Shown here piece after piece: positions 38,140 through 47,213 of a stretch of DNA of 64,000 bases. Below the pieces are notes generated by a model. It made no database searches. It was not told the origin of the DNA and saw only the letters and a program-made list of their open reading frames with translations. Origin of the DNA: Streptomyces fagopyri (GTDB lineage: Bacteria; Actinomycetota; Actinomycetes; Streptomycetales; Streptomycetaceae); assembly GCF_009498275.1 (NCBI RefSeq), contig NZ_CP045643.1, positions 4,712,001 to 4,776,000 of the forward strand, read 5' to 3'. Within the stretch, counting starts at the first letter, position 1, and every line of letters starts with the position of its first letter. A program made the position numbers and the translations under genes.

Positions 38140-39852
38140 TCAGCCGGTGAACTTCACGTCGGTGATGGCCTGCTTGTAGCCGGCGTTGCTGTACTGGTCT
38201 CCGGACGCGTAGGGCATCGCCGTGATCCAGAGCAGTACGTACTGCGTCTTGACCTTCTTGGTGACCGTGATCTTGGCGGTAGTGCCGGTCGTGGTGATGG
38301 TCCCGATCCTCGTCATCGAATCCACCGGGGTCGAGGAACTCGTCGAGTCGGTCGCGTAAAGACCGATCGTGGTGTGGTCACCGGGGTACCGGAGCCCTAT
38401 GGAAGCCGCCGTGAGGGTCTGCGGCGAGCCGAGGTCGTAGGCGACGCCGACGCCGGGCTTGTAGGCCGGATTCATGTTCGGACCGTCCACGAAGCTCTTG
38501 CTCCGCCAGAACGTCGAGCTGTCCCCGTCGTACGTCTTGCCCACGTCTCCGGCCGCCTGGGGGGAGCCCTTGGCGACGTACTCCTGGGCGGCCTTGATGG
38601 TGATCGGCTTGACCGGCTTGGTCTTCTCGCTGTTCTTGTCGTTGCCGTCCGTCGTGCGTGTCGGCTGGGTGTCGTCGGACTTGCCGCGGTCCATCAGCGC
38701 GTCCGCGAGCTGCCAGCTGCCGAGGCCCAGGGCGGCGATGAGGAGCGCCGACACCGTCCACTTGAGGGCCTTGCCGGTACGGCTCTGCAGCGGGGGCGGC
38801 GGGGCCGACACCGGCTGGGTGACGTGCGCCGAGGGGCGCCCGTAGTTGCCCTGCTGGTACGACGTGCGCTGGTACTCCGGCGGTGCGGTGAACGCGGGCT
38901 CCGGCGGCCGGATGCGGGGCATCTCGGCGATCGCCTTCACCAGCTCCTCCGGCGTGGTGCAGGGGGACTCGTGACGAGAGGCCGTCGCGCCGTCGTTGGC
39001 GAGCGCGCGCATGGCGAGCTCGGACAGGCCGCGGTGGACGCCCGCTCGCACCTGGTCCGGTGCGATCAGGCCGACTCCCTTGGGAAGCCCGGACAGGCCG
39101 TACGCGTCGCTCTCGTAGGGCCAGCGCTGGGTGAGCGTGGCGTACAGGAGCGCGCCGATCGCCTCGGTGTCCGTGCGCTGGGGGGTGTTGGAGCTGATGC
39201 CGCGCAGCGCGGCGTTCACGGCGAGCCCGCGGATGCGCCACTGGCCACTGGACGTGCGCAGCACGGCGCTCGGGGTCAGCCGCAGATGTGCGAGGCCCTC
39301 ACGGTGTGCGGCGGCCATGGCCTGGGAGACCTGGGTGACCATCTGGTAGGCCTCATGGACCTCCAGCGGCCCCGCGGCCAGGAGCGCTGTCAGCTCCGTG
39401 GCGTCCGGCAGCCACTCGTGGACGACATAGACGAGATCGTCCTCCTCGACCGCGTCGAGGACCTGGACGAAGCGGGGATCGCCCAGCAGGGCCGAGGAAC
39501 GGGCCGCCGCCAGTACCGAGCGGGCCCGCGGATGGTCGGCGGGCAGCAGATGCACGCCGACGGCGCGGCGCAGCTTCTCGTCCACCGCACGCCAACTGCT
39601 GAAGCCGTCCAGACGGGTGACGCACTCCTCGAGGCGGTACCTCCTGGCCAGCTTGTGGCCGCTGTGCAGTTCCGGCGGTGAGACCTTCCCGGGACTCTCG
39701 GTCCCGCCGCTCCCCTGTGCCTCTTCGCTTTCCGTCTCCCGCTCCCGGTCCTGGGCCACCCCGTCGGACGTGGACTGGCCCGCCTTGGCGGTCAGCGGCT
39801 CATCGCCACTGTTGTCTGCCACGTCGACGGCAGCTGTGCTCCGTTCCGCCAC
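38140..39852 (-). CDS. MurJ-linked Ser/Thr pseudokinase with a C-terminal discoidin-like domain
   Basis: 570 residues from GTG 39852 (GGGGAGG 11 nt upstream). An acidic N-terminus precedes a kinase fold that lacks catalytic residues: the HRD region reads AHLRLTPSAVL and the DFG region reads RIRGLAVN, so phosphotransfer is unlikely. One membrane segment (about 385-405) leads to a linker and an extracytoplasmic beta domain (about 435-570; DGDSSTFWRSKSF resembles F5/8 C-type carbohydrate-binding folds). In Mycobacterium the pseudokinase is fused to MviN itself; here it is a separate neighbour of murJ. Confidence 0.88.
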   Translation of the reverse strand: MAERSTAAVDVADNSGDEPLTAKAGQSTSDGVAQDRERETESEEAQGSGGTESPGKVSPPELHSGHKLARRYRLEECVTRLDGFSSWRAVDEKLRRAVGVHLLPADHPRARSVLAAARSSALLGDPRFVQVLDAVEEDDLVYVVHEWLPDATELTALLAAGPLEVHEAYQMVTQVSQAMAAAHREGLAHLRLTPSAVLRTSSGQWRIRGLAVNAALRGISSNTPQRTDTEAIGALLYATLTQRWPYESDAYGLSGLPKGVGLIAPDQVRAGVHRGLSELAMRALANDGATASRHESPCTTPEELVKAIAEMPRIRPPEPAFTAPPEYQRTSYQQGNYGRPSAHVTQPVSAPPPPLQSRTGKALKWTVSALLIAALGLGSWQLADALMDRGKSDDTQPTRTTDGNDKNSEKTKPVKPITIKAAQEYVAKGSPQAAGDVGKTYDGDSSTFWRSKSFVDGPNMNPAYKPGVGVAYDLGSPQTLTAASIGLRYPGDHTTIGLYATDSTSSSTPVDSMTRIGTITTTGTTAKITVTKKVKTQYVLLWITAMPYASGDQYSNAGYKQAITDVKFTG

Positions 39853-39970
39853 CGTCGTACCCGCCTCCCCATTCCATGCGCGCTGTCCGACGCAGAAACC
39901 AATTGTGCCCACAGTCCGGCGCTATGCACGACACACGGCGACGGACGATGGTTGTGCGCTTACCCCCGCC

Positions 39971-42277
39971 TCAGCGCCCCAGGCGCCCGCGGACCATTCC
40001 GACCATCGAGTTGAGTTCTTCGATGCGCATCTTCCGCGCGGCGACGTAGAAGACGCCGAACAGGACGACGCTGCCGCCGAGCAGGGCGGCGAAGGAGCCG
40101 CCGACCCCCTGTCCCAGCGTCTGTGCGATTCCGTAGCAGGCGGCGCCGCTGAGCAGCGCCGCCGGGACCGAGGCGATACCGAGCCTGGCGTAGGTGCGCA
40201 GGACGCGGGCACCGTCCAGGTCGCCGCCCAGCCTCTTGCGCAGCCTGTTCCAGGCGACCCCGACGCCGATCGCGTAGGCGAGGCCGTAGGAGGCGGCCAT
40301 GCCGACGACGGCCCAGCGGGCGGGGAGCACGAAGAAGCACACGGCCGAGGCCACGGCGTTGAAGACCGCCACGATGACCGTGTTGTAGAAGGGGGTCCGG
40401 GTGTCCTCGTACGCGTAGAAGGCACGGAGCACGACGTACTGCACGGAGAACGGGATGAGACCGAGGCCGAAGGCCATCAGCATGTAGCCCATGTTGGTGG
40501 CCGGCGCGATGCCCGAGGACCCGAAGATCAGGGTGCACATCGGGATGCCGAGGGAGAGGAAGCCGAAGGCGATCGGCACGATCGCCACGGCCGTCGTCCG
40601 CAGCCCCTGGGAGATGTCGTCGCGCACCGCGCCGCTGTCGCCCTCGTGCGCCGACCGGGAGATCCGCGGCAGCAGGGCGGCCATCAGGGAGACCGTGATG
40701 ATCGCCTGGGGCAGACCCCAGATCAGCTGGGCGTTGGCGTAGGCGGCGAAGCCGGTTCCCTTGACGGAGTGCTGGCCCGCCGCGGTGGACAGCTGGGTGA
40801 CGACCATCGCGCCCGCCTGGTTGGCGAGGACGAAGAGCACGGTCCACTTGGCGAGCATCGCGGCCTTGCCGAGGCCGTGGCCCTTCCAGTCGAAACGCAA
40901 CCGCATCCTGAAGCCGGTCTCGCGCAGGTACGGGATCATCGCCAGGGCCTGGACGACGAGGCCGAGGAGGACACCGACACCGAGGAGCCGCTGGCCCTCC
41001 AGCGGGATGTTGTCGACGGTCATCCCGGAGTGCGCGGCGCTGCCGTACACCCAGATGAACATGCCGAGCGTCACGATGATGACGATGTTGTTCAGGACCG
41101 GGGTCCACATCATCGCGCCGAACTTGCCGCGTGCGTTGAGGACCTGCCCCATCACCACGTGGATGCCCATGAAGAAGATCGAGGGCAGGAAGTAGCGGGT
41201 GAAGGTGACGGCTACCTCGTTGGCCGCGGGGTTGGTGGCGACGGAGTTCGACAGCAAGCGGACCAGGAGCGGCGCGGCGAGCATCGCGAGCGCCGTCAGC
41301 AGGCCGAGCGCGACCATCACGAGGGTCAGCAGACGGTTGGCGAAGGCCTCGCCGCCGTCGTCGTCGTCCTTCATCGCGCGGACCAGCTGCGGCACGAAGA
41401 CGGAGTTCAGGCCACCGCCCACGGTCAGGATGTAGATCATCGTCGGCAGCTGGTAGGCGACCTGGAAGGAGTCGCCCAGTACGCCGAGGCCCAGGGCCGA
41501 GACGATCAGCGCGGAGCGGATGAAGCCGGTGAGCCGGGACACCAGGGTGCCGGCCGCCATGACGGCGCTCGACTTCAGCAGACCAGAGGCGCGCCCGCCC
41601 TTCTTCGCGGCGGCCGTGGGGGCGGGCGGCGCCGTGGTGGGGGTGAGCTGCATCGTCTGCTCGGACAGCGGGCCGGGAGGTTGTGCCACCGGCGGGCCCT
41701 GGCGCACCGACGGTGCCGGTGCCGTGGGTGCAGCGCCCTCCATGGACGATCGGACGCCGCCTTGCCGCTGGTCACGGAAGAGGTGGGCGAACGCGTCGGT
41801 TTCGGGCTGCTGCTCGGCGGCCTGTGTGACGAGGTCGTCGACGCCGACGAACTGGGTGGTGCGGGCGTCCTCGCCGTACGGCAGGTGCCGGCTGGGACCC
41901 GCCGGCTCCGGCGGAGGCGTCTGGGCCCACACACGGGGGTCGGGGGCGTGCTGCGCGGTGGGCGGCTGGGCGTAGAGCGGCTGCTGCGGGTAGTACGTCC
42001 CCGCGGGCGGCGGGGGGTGTGCGGCACGGTCGTAGAGCGCCTCGGTCACCGGATCCTGGGCGGCGAGATCCTGCCCGCCGTACGGGTCCTGGTCGTAGGC
42101 GTCCTGGAAGTACATGTCCGGGTAGTGCCCCTGCGGCACCTGACCGGGCTCGGCCGGAGGCACCTCCGGGTAGCCCTCGGGGTAGCCGGAGTTCCCCGCG
42201 CCCTGCTCGGGGCGGCCCTCGGGGTGCCCCGAGCTGCCCGCGCCCTGACCGCGGTCACCGTCGTACGGCGCGTTCAT
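39971..42277 (-). CDS. murJ: Lipid II flippase MurJ (MviN)
   Basis: 768 residues. The first 220 are disordered, rich in Pro, Gln, Gly and Tyr, and cytoplasmic; about 14 membrane helices of the MOP superfamily follow from AAGTLVSRLTGFIRSALIV onward, with SVFVPQLVRAMK and RYFLPSIFFMGI as family landmarks. It flips lipid-linked peptidoglycan precursor. The short C-terminus (RKMRIEELNSMVGMVRGRLGR) carries no kinase domain, unlike the mycobacterial fusion. Confidence 0.96.
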   Translation of the reverse strand: MNAPYDGDRGQGAGSSGHPEGRPEQGAGNSGYPEGYPEVPPAEPGQVPQGHYPDMYFQDAYDQDPYGGQDLAAQDPVTEALYDRAAHPPPPAGTYYPQQPLYAQPPTAQHAPDPRVWAQTPPPEPAGPSRHLPYGEDARTTQFVGVDDLVTQAAEQQPETDAFAHLFRDQRQGGVRSSMEGAAPTAPAPSVRQGPPVAQPPGPLSEQTMQLTPTTAPPAPTAAAKKGGRASGLLKSSAVMAAGTLVSRLTGFIRSALIVSALGLGVLGDSFQVAYQLPTMIYILTVGGGLNSVFVPQLVRAMKDDDDGGEAFANRLLTLVMVALGLLTALAMLAAPLLVRLLSNSVATNPAANEVAVTFTRYFLPSIFFMGIHVVMGQVLNARGKFGAMMWTPVLNNIVIIVTLGMFIWVYGSAAHSGMTVDNIPLEGQRLLGVGVLLGLVVQALAMIPYLRETGFRMRLRFDWKGHGLGKAAMLAKWTVLFVLANQAGAMVVTQLSTAAGQHSVKGTGFAAYANAQLIWGLPQAIITVSLMAALLPRISRSAHEGDSGAVRDDISQGLRTTAVAIVPIAFGFLSLGIPMCTLIFGSSGIAPATNMGYMLMAFGLGLIPFSVQYVVLRAFYAYEDTRTPFYNTVIVAVFNAVASAVCFFVLPARWAVVGMAASYGLAYAIGVGVAWNRLRKRLGGDLDGARVLRTYARLGIASVPAALLSGAACYGIAQTLGQGVGGSFAALLGGSVVLFGVFYVAARKMRIEELNSMVGMVRGRLGR

Positions 42278-42323
42278 GGTTACCCCACCTCATCGTCCCC
42301 GGGCCCACCGGCCACGACATCGC

Positions 42324-44810
42324 TCAACGGTCCACTCTCTCACCCGTGCCGGACGGGTCGGTGCTTTCCGGTGCGGTGTCCGGTGCGGGGTCACTCGGGT
42401 GCTCCGGGGCGTCTGCCCCGTGCTCCGCCGTGGATTCCCCGTCGGGACCGTCCTTGGAGCGCTCGGTGTCCTCAACAGTGTCTACGGTGCCTGCGGCGTC
42501 CCCGTTCAGGCTGTTCACGCCGTCCTGGCCGTCCTCGCCGGCCTTGCCGTTCCCGTCCGTGACCTCGGCGTCGGTTCCGCCCTCGGTGTCCGGGGCGTTC
42601 TCCCGCTCCTCCTCGGCCTGCCGGGCCGCGGCGCGCTTGCGCTGCGTGTACATCCGGAATCCGGCGAGTACGAGGAGCAGCACGCCGCCGCCGATGACCA
42701 GCATGACCGTGGGGGTGATCTCGGTGACCTTGACCTCGAACCGCACGTCGGGGCCGTATGCCTGGCCGTCCTCGGTGAACAGCTGGGCGCTCACCGTCAC
42801 CGGACCGTTGGCCTTGGCGGAGGTGGTGAACTTCACGGACTGGCTGTGCTCGCCCGAGACCTGGATCGGCTGCTCGTCGTAGGCGCCGTTGCCGATCTTG
42901 AGGCGGGTGGGCTGCTTCGACGTGAGGCGCAGTACCAGGTGGTGGACGCCCTGTACGAGGTTGTTCTGCACCGTCACGGGGATCGTGGCACTGCGGCCCG
43001 ACAGCTTCGCGTCGGACTTTTTGATCAGCTTGACGAGACCGGTGAGGTCCTCGAGATAGTTCTTCACCCCGTCGCGGAAGGTCTTCCCCTGGGTGGCACG
43101 GCCGCGCCAGGACGTCGACATGCCCCGGTCCATGGCCCGGCCGAACGGCGTCACGACGCGGGACTTGTCGGTGAGGATGACCGTGAAGTTGTCGAGGCTG
43201 CGCTGCGTCTCCTGGATCGTCTCGAAGTCCTCCCGCTGCAGCTCCTGCTTCTTGAGGGAGGACGGGTACGAGTCCGCCGAGGGGATCCTCGTCGTGGCGT
43301 CCGGATCCGGTTTGGCCTTGGCGGCCGCGGACAGGCCCTGGGTGTCGGACCAGTTTCCGTTCTGGAGCGCCTTCACCGCCGTCGCCATCGTCTGCGCCTG
43401 GCTCACGGACGGCATGCGCTGCGGCGCGACGACGATGCTGCGCTGGTCGTTCGGCTCCTGGAGGTTGAGCGCGAGAGCCTGCGCCAGGAACTCCTGAACG
43501 GCCGACGTGGAGTTCTCGGGCTTCGTCAGGTCGCCCTGGAACTCGGTCGACAGTCGGGCGTCCGCGACCACCGCCGTCGTGCCGCCGCCGATGGGGCGGG
43601 CCGCATTGGGGGTGTACGTCAGTCCGCCGGTCTCGCGGAGGCTGTCGCTGCGGGTGATGACCTTGTCGGCGCCGGCGGAGGTGGCGACCTTGACGATCGA
43701 CGGGTCGATGGCGCCGTCCACGGGCCACGCGAAGTCGGTCTCCGGCTTCACGTGGATGATCGTGTCCACGGTGTCGGAGGCCACGGCGGTGGCGTCCTTG
43801 AGATGACCCAGGGAGTCGCCGACGTTCTTGCCGTGGTGCGCCAGCGACGCGAGGTCCGGGTCGGCGAAGGGGAGTGCGACCACTTCCTTGTCGGAGACGG
43901 TCTTCTCGAGCTTGTCGAGCCACTCCTTGGCGACGGCCTGGTTCTTGCCGGCCGTCGTGGTGTCGCCGTCCTTGATCTGGTAATTGCGGGTCATGGCGTC
44001 GACCGAGGCCAGCAGGTCCGGATCGAGGACCCAGGTGACGTCGAGATCGCCGCCCAGCGCCAGGAGCTGGTCGAGGCGGCCTCCCGGGGCGATCTCCTTG
44101 GCCAGGTCGTCGTTCTGGAAGACGGGGGTCTGCTGGGCGTCCGAGCCGGTCTCCGCCCTGAGGTGGACCGTCGAGATCAGCGGCCAGAGGTACGTCGTCT
44201 TCGTCCTCTTGTCCACGCCCTCGGGCTGCCAGGGCAGGAACGTCCGCTCGATCCCGAGCACGTGCTCCCAGGGTTCCGCGGAGGTCTGGCCCGAGAGGGA
44301 GACGCCCAGCTGGTACACGCCGTCGGAGCCGAGATCGAGGTCCTTGACGGGGACCGAGATACTGAACCGCTGCGAGACGCCGGCGGGGAGCTCGGAGAAC
44401 TTCTGGACGTACTTGCCACCGACCTCCAAGGGGTCGAGCCCCGGCTGGAACCCGGTGCGCTCGGCGGCGTCGTCGATGGCGACCCGGCCGCTGAGGGCGG
44501 AGCCCACCCGCAGCCCCACATGAGCGTCGGTGACCGTCTGCTTGCCCTTGTTGGTGATCGAGCCGGAGACGGTGATCGTGTCGCCGTCCGTGGGGGCGCT
44601 GGGGCTCAGGGAGTCGAGGGAGACGTCGACCGTCCTCGACCCGCTGGCGGCGGCCACAGCGGCCGTCTCCGCCGCGTGTGCGGCCGGAGAGGCGGGCAGC
44701 TGGAGCACTCCGGCCAGGAGGGGCGCCCCGGCCAGCAGTGCGCCGGTGCGCCGCAACCACCGGTGGGCAGGTGAGGGACTCGTCCCCTGGAAGTCTGCCG
44801 CCTCGGCCAC
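42324..44810 (-). CDS. DUF6049 family secreted membrane-anchored protein
   Basis: 828 residues: signal peptide (about 18-46), a beta domain near 60-170 (TISGSITNKGKQ-like Ig fold), a large central region (about 200-520) with alternating alpha/beta segments, a second beta domain and a membrane segment near 690-710, then an acidic cytoplasmic tail of about 115 residues. Homologues lie beside mviN in mycobacteria too (Rv3909 in my memory), so a role with MurJ in wall synthesis is likely but undefined. GTG 44810 has a poor ribosome site. Confidence 0.85.
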   Translation of the reverse strand: MAEAADFQGTSPSPAHRWLRRTGALLAGAPLLAGVLQLPASPAAHAAETAAVAAASGSRTVDVSLDSLSPSAPTDGDTITVSGSITNKGKQTVTDAHVGLRVGSALSGRVAIDDAAERTGFQPGLDPLEVGGKYVQKFSELPAGVSQRFSISVPVKDLDLGSDGVYQLGVSLSGQTSAEPWEHVLGIERTFLPWQPEGVDKRTKTTYLWPLISTVHLRAETGSDAQQTPVFQNDDLAKEIAPGGRLDQLLALGGDLDVTWVLDPDLLASVDAMTRNYQIKDGDTTTAGKNQAVAKEWLDKLEKTVSDKEVVALPFADPDLASLAHHGKNVGDSLGHLKDATAVASDTVDTIIHVKPETDFAWPVDGAIDPSIVKVATSAGADKVITRSDSLRETGGLTYTPNAARPIGGGTTAVVADARLSTEFQGDLTKPENSTSAVQEFLAQALALNLQEPNDQRSIVVAPQRMPSVSQAQTMATAVKALQNGNWSDTQGLSAAAKAKPDPDATTRIPSADSYPSSLKKQELQREDFETIQETQRSLDNFTVILTDKSRVVTPFGRAMDRGMSTSWRGRATQGKTFRDGVKNYLEDLTGLVKLIKKSDAKLSGRSATIPVTVQNNLVQGVHHLVLRLTSKQPTRLKIGNGAYDEQPIQVSGEHSQSVKFTTSAKANGPVTVSAQLFTEDGQAYGPDVRFEVKVTEITPTVMLVIGGGVLLLVLAGFRMYTQRKRAAARQAEEERENAPDTEGGTDAEVTDGNGKAGEDGQDGVNSLNGDAAGTVDTVEDTERSKDGPDGESTAEHGADAPEHPSDPAPDTAPESTDPSGTGERVDR

Positions 44811-45033
44811 GCGCTCGCCCGTCCCTCGTCGTCGTCAGTGGTCGTCGGAATGTGCGTCCACGCATGGTAACGATGCGCGCTGAGGGGAAGTGCCGCGGAG
44901 TGCTCCGCAAGATCGGAAGACTGGGTCGACTGTCCCGAATGTGCGTGTATTGAGACCCGTGTAAAAGGGAGGACGCCTGTGCACGTTTTATGGAGGCGCC
45001 CCGGAGTGCCCCGGCCACGTACCCTTTTCTGTT

Positions 45034-46500
45034 GTGCCGAACGCCAACGAAGACAACCCCAGTGCCCTGAGCCAGGTGCAGCACCGCGCGGTGAGTGAAC
45101 TGCTGCGGGTGTCCCCTGTCGCCGACGACCTCGCCCTCCGATTCCAGGAGGCCGGGTTCTCCCTCGCCCTCGTCGGCGGCTCGGTCCGGGACGCGCTCCT
45201 CGGCCGGCTCGGCAACGACCTGGACTTCACCACGGATGCCCGCCCCGAGGACGTACTGAAGATCGTGCGCCCCTGGGCGGACGCGGTCTGGGAGGTCGGG
45301 ATCGCCTTCGGCACCGTAGGCGCGCAGAAGGACGCCCTCGTGGGCGACGTACGGCAGTCCTTCCAGATCGAGATCACGACGTACCGTTCCGAGGCGTACG
45401 ACCGGACGTCCCGCAAGCCCGAGGTGTCCTACGGCGACTCGATCGAGGAAGATCTCGTCCGCCGCGACTTCACGGTGAACGCGATGGCCGTCGCACTGCC
45501 GGAGAAGAAGTTCATCGATCCGCACGGGGGCCGGGACGATCTGGCCGGCAGGGTGCTGCGCACCCCGGGAACGCCCGAGCAGTCCTTCTCCGACGATCCG
45601 CTGCGGATGATGCGGGCCGCACGGTTCGCGGCTCAGCTCGACTTCGAGGTGGCCCCGGACGTCGTTGCTGCGATGACGGACATGGCAGGACGTATCGAGA
45701 TCGTCTCGGCGGAACGGGTACGGGACGAGCTCAACAAGCTCGTTCTCTCCGCGCACCCGCGCAAGGGCCTGACGCTGCTCGTCGACACCGGCCTCTCGGC
45801 CCATGTGCTGCCCGAACTCCCCGCCCTGCGGCTGGAGAGTGACGAGCACCACCGGCACAAGGACGTCTACGATCACAGCCTGATCGTCCTGGAGCAGGCC
45901 ATGGCGCTGGAGGAGAACGGCCCCGACCTGACCCTGAGGCTGGCCGCGCTTCTGCATGACATCGGCAAGCCGAGGACCCGGCGCTTCGAGAGCGACGGAC
46001 GTGTCTCCTTCCACCACCACGAGATGGTGGGCGCGAAGATGACCAAGAAGCGGATGTCGGAGCTCAAGTACTCGAACGAGCTGGTGAAGGACGTTTCCCG
46101 GCTGGTCGAACTCCATCTGCGGTTCCACGGGTACGGCACCGGCGAGTGGACCGACTCCGCGGTGCGTCGCTACGTGCGGGACGGGGGTCCACTTCTCGAC
46201 CGTCTGCACAAGCTGACCCGCTCCGACTGCACCACGCGCAACAAACGCAAGGCGACCGCACTGTCGCGGGCGTATGACGGCCTGGAGGAGCGCATCGCCC
46301 AGCTCCAGGAGCAGGAAGAGCTGGACTCGATCCGGCCCGACCTCGACGGCAATCAGATCATGGAGATCCTGGGCATCGGCCCGGGTCCGGCGATCGGCCA
46401 GGCGTACAAGTTCCTGCTGGAGCTGCGACTGGAGAACGGCCCGATGGAACATGATGCGGCGATGACGGCACTCAAGGAGTGGTGGGCCGAGCAGGGCTGA
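45034..46500 (+). CDS. CCA tRNA nucleotidyltransferase / PcnA family
   Basis: 488 residues from GTG 45034. Class II nucleotidyltransferase motifs GGSVRDALLG (48-57) and DLDFTTDA (62-69), then EEDLVRRDFTVNA, and an HD domain with ALLHDIGKPRT. It adds CCA to tRNA 3' ends, which fits tRNA genes here that lack encoded CCA. No convincing ribosome site precedes the GTG. Divergent from the DUF6049 gene, 223 bp apart. Confidence 0.94.
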   Translation: MPNANEDNPSALSQVQHRAVSELLRVSPVADDLALRFQEAGFSLALVGGSVRDALLGRLGNDLDFTTDARPEDVLKIVRPWADAVWEVGIAFGTVGAQKDALVGDVRQSFQIEITTYRSEAYDRTSRKPEVSYGDSIEEDLVRRDFTVNAMAVALPEKKFIDPHGGRDDLAGRVLRTPGTPEQSFSDDPLRMMRAARFAAQLDFEVAPDVVAAMTDMAGRIEIVSAERVRDELNKLVLSAHPRKGLTLLVDTGLSAHVLPELPALRLESDEHHRHKDVYDHSLIVLEQAMALEENGPDLTLRLAALLHDIGKPRTRRFESDGRVSFHHHEMVGAKMTKKRMSELKYSNELVKDVSRLVELHLRFHGYGTGEWTDSAVRRYVRDGGPLLDRLHKLTRSDCTTRNKRKATALSRAYDGLEERIAQLQEQEELDSIRPDLDGNQIMEILGIGPGPAIGQAYKFLLELRLENGPMEHDAAMTALKEWWAEQG

Positions 46501-46501
46501 G

Positions 46502-46555
46502 GCTCATGCCTGTGGGGTCATGTTTCACGTGAAACATGACCCCACAGGCATGAGC
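46502..46555. terminator. parS: 54-bp perfect palindrome with parS at its centre
   Basis: Two 27-bp halves are exact reverse complements. The central 14 bp (46522-46535) are perfect parS, GTTTCACGTGAAAC. It begins one base after the nucleotidyltransferase stop, so the RNA would fold into a long terminator-like stem. Confidence 0.92.
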
Positions 46556-46563
46556 TGGAGCGT

Positions 46564-46603
46564 GGCGAGGGGTGGTGTTTCACGTGAAACACCACCCCTC
46601 GCC
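46564..46603. terminator. parS: 40-bp perfect palindrome with a second central parS
   Basis: Two exact 20-bp halves around parS at 46577-46590, 17 nt past the stop of the convergent LppU-like gene and 8 bp from the first palindrome. The arms differ in sequence from the first one; only parS is shared. Confidence 0.92.
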
Positions 46604-46620
46604 CCATACGCCCGGTGCCG

Positions 46621-47100
46621 CTACTTGTTCTCCTTCAGGCAGAGCACCACGTCGTGGCCACCGCCGGACTGGATGTAGGAGATCGTCGCGGCGGCGACAT
46701 CCTTGCACTTGGTGTCGTCGCTGGTGTTGTCGAACTTCTCGACGACCTTGTACTGCGCGTCGCCCGAGGAGCAGTCGACCGTCTTGAGGTCGGCCTTGGA
46801 GTCCGTGCCGTCGTTGTGCATGCAGTTGCCCACCGACGCGGTCTCCGCGTCGCTCTGGCCGAGGTACCACTTCACCCCGTACACGGCCAGGGCGACGAGT
46901 ATCAGCGCGACGATGCGCAGCGCCTTCTTGCCGCCCCGCTTCGCCGGCGCGGGCGCCGGCGGGGGCACCGGGGCGCCCTGGTTGGGAAACGGCGCGTAGG
47001 GCTGCTGCGGGGGAACCCCCGGCTGGCCGGGCTGCTGCCCCATGGGAGCGGTGGGCTGCTGGGCGTACGGGTTCTGGCCGTGGGGCGGCGGAGTAGCCAT
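46621..47100 (-). CDS. LppU/SCO3897 family membrane protein
   Basis: 159 residues from ATG 47100 (GGGGGG upstream). A Pro/Gln/Tyr-rich cytoplasmic N-terminus of about 55 residues, a basic segment, one membrane helix (about 62-79) and a small outside domain with four Cys (GNCMHNDG, VDCSSGD, TKCKDV, VLCLKENK), probably two disulfides. I recognise it as the LppU/SCO3897 group. Role unknown. Confidence 0.82.
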   Translation of the reverse strand: MATPPPHGQNPYAQQPTAPMGQQPGQPGVPPQQPYAPFPNQGAPVPPPAPAPAKRGGKKALRIVALILVALAVYGVKWYLGQSDAETASVGNCMHNDGTDSKADLKTVDCSSGDAQYKVVEKFDNTSDDTKCKDVAAATISYIQSGGGHDVVLCLKENK

Positions 47101-47213
47101 GGAGGGTCCCCCCTGGGACGTAGGCGCGTGGCGCGAAATAAGACGCACGTAAGTTATCGGGAGCCTGTGACAACGCAGTAGTCAGGAGAGGCTCTGTGTC
47201 ATTGATGTGACAC

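Noticed and set aside
38140..39852. Kinase gene as a decayed pseudogene, since HRD and DFG are missing
   Set aside because: The frame is intact, long and domain-structured, and the same catalytic loss is conserved in the mycobacterial MviN pseudokinase.
39617..42562. 981-codon plus-strand frame opposite murJ
   Set aside because: His/Arg/Gly-rich antisense frame without ribosome site or family resemblance.
42472..46452. 1326-codon minus-strand frame
   Set aside because: Runs antisense through the tRNA nucleotidyltransferase and out of frame through the DUF6049 gene; no single coherent domain.
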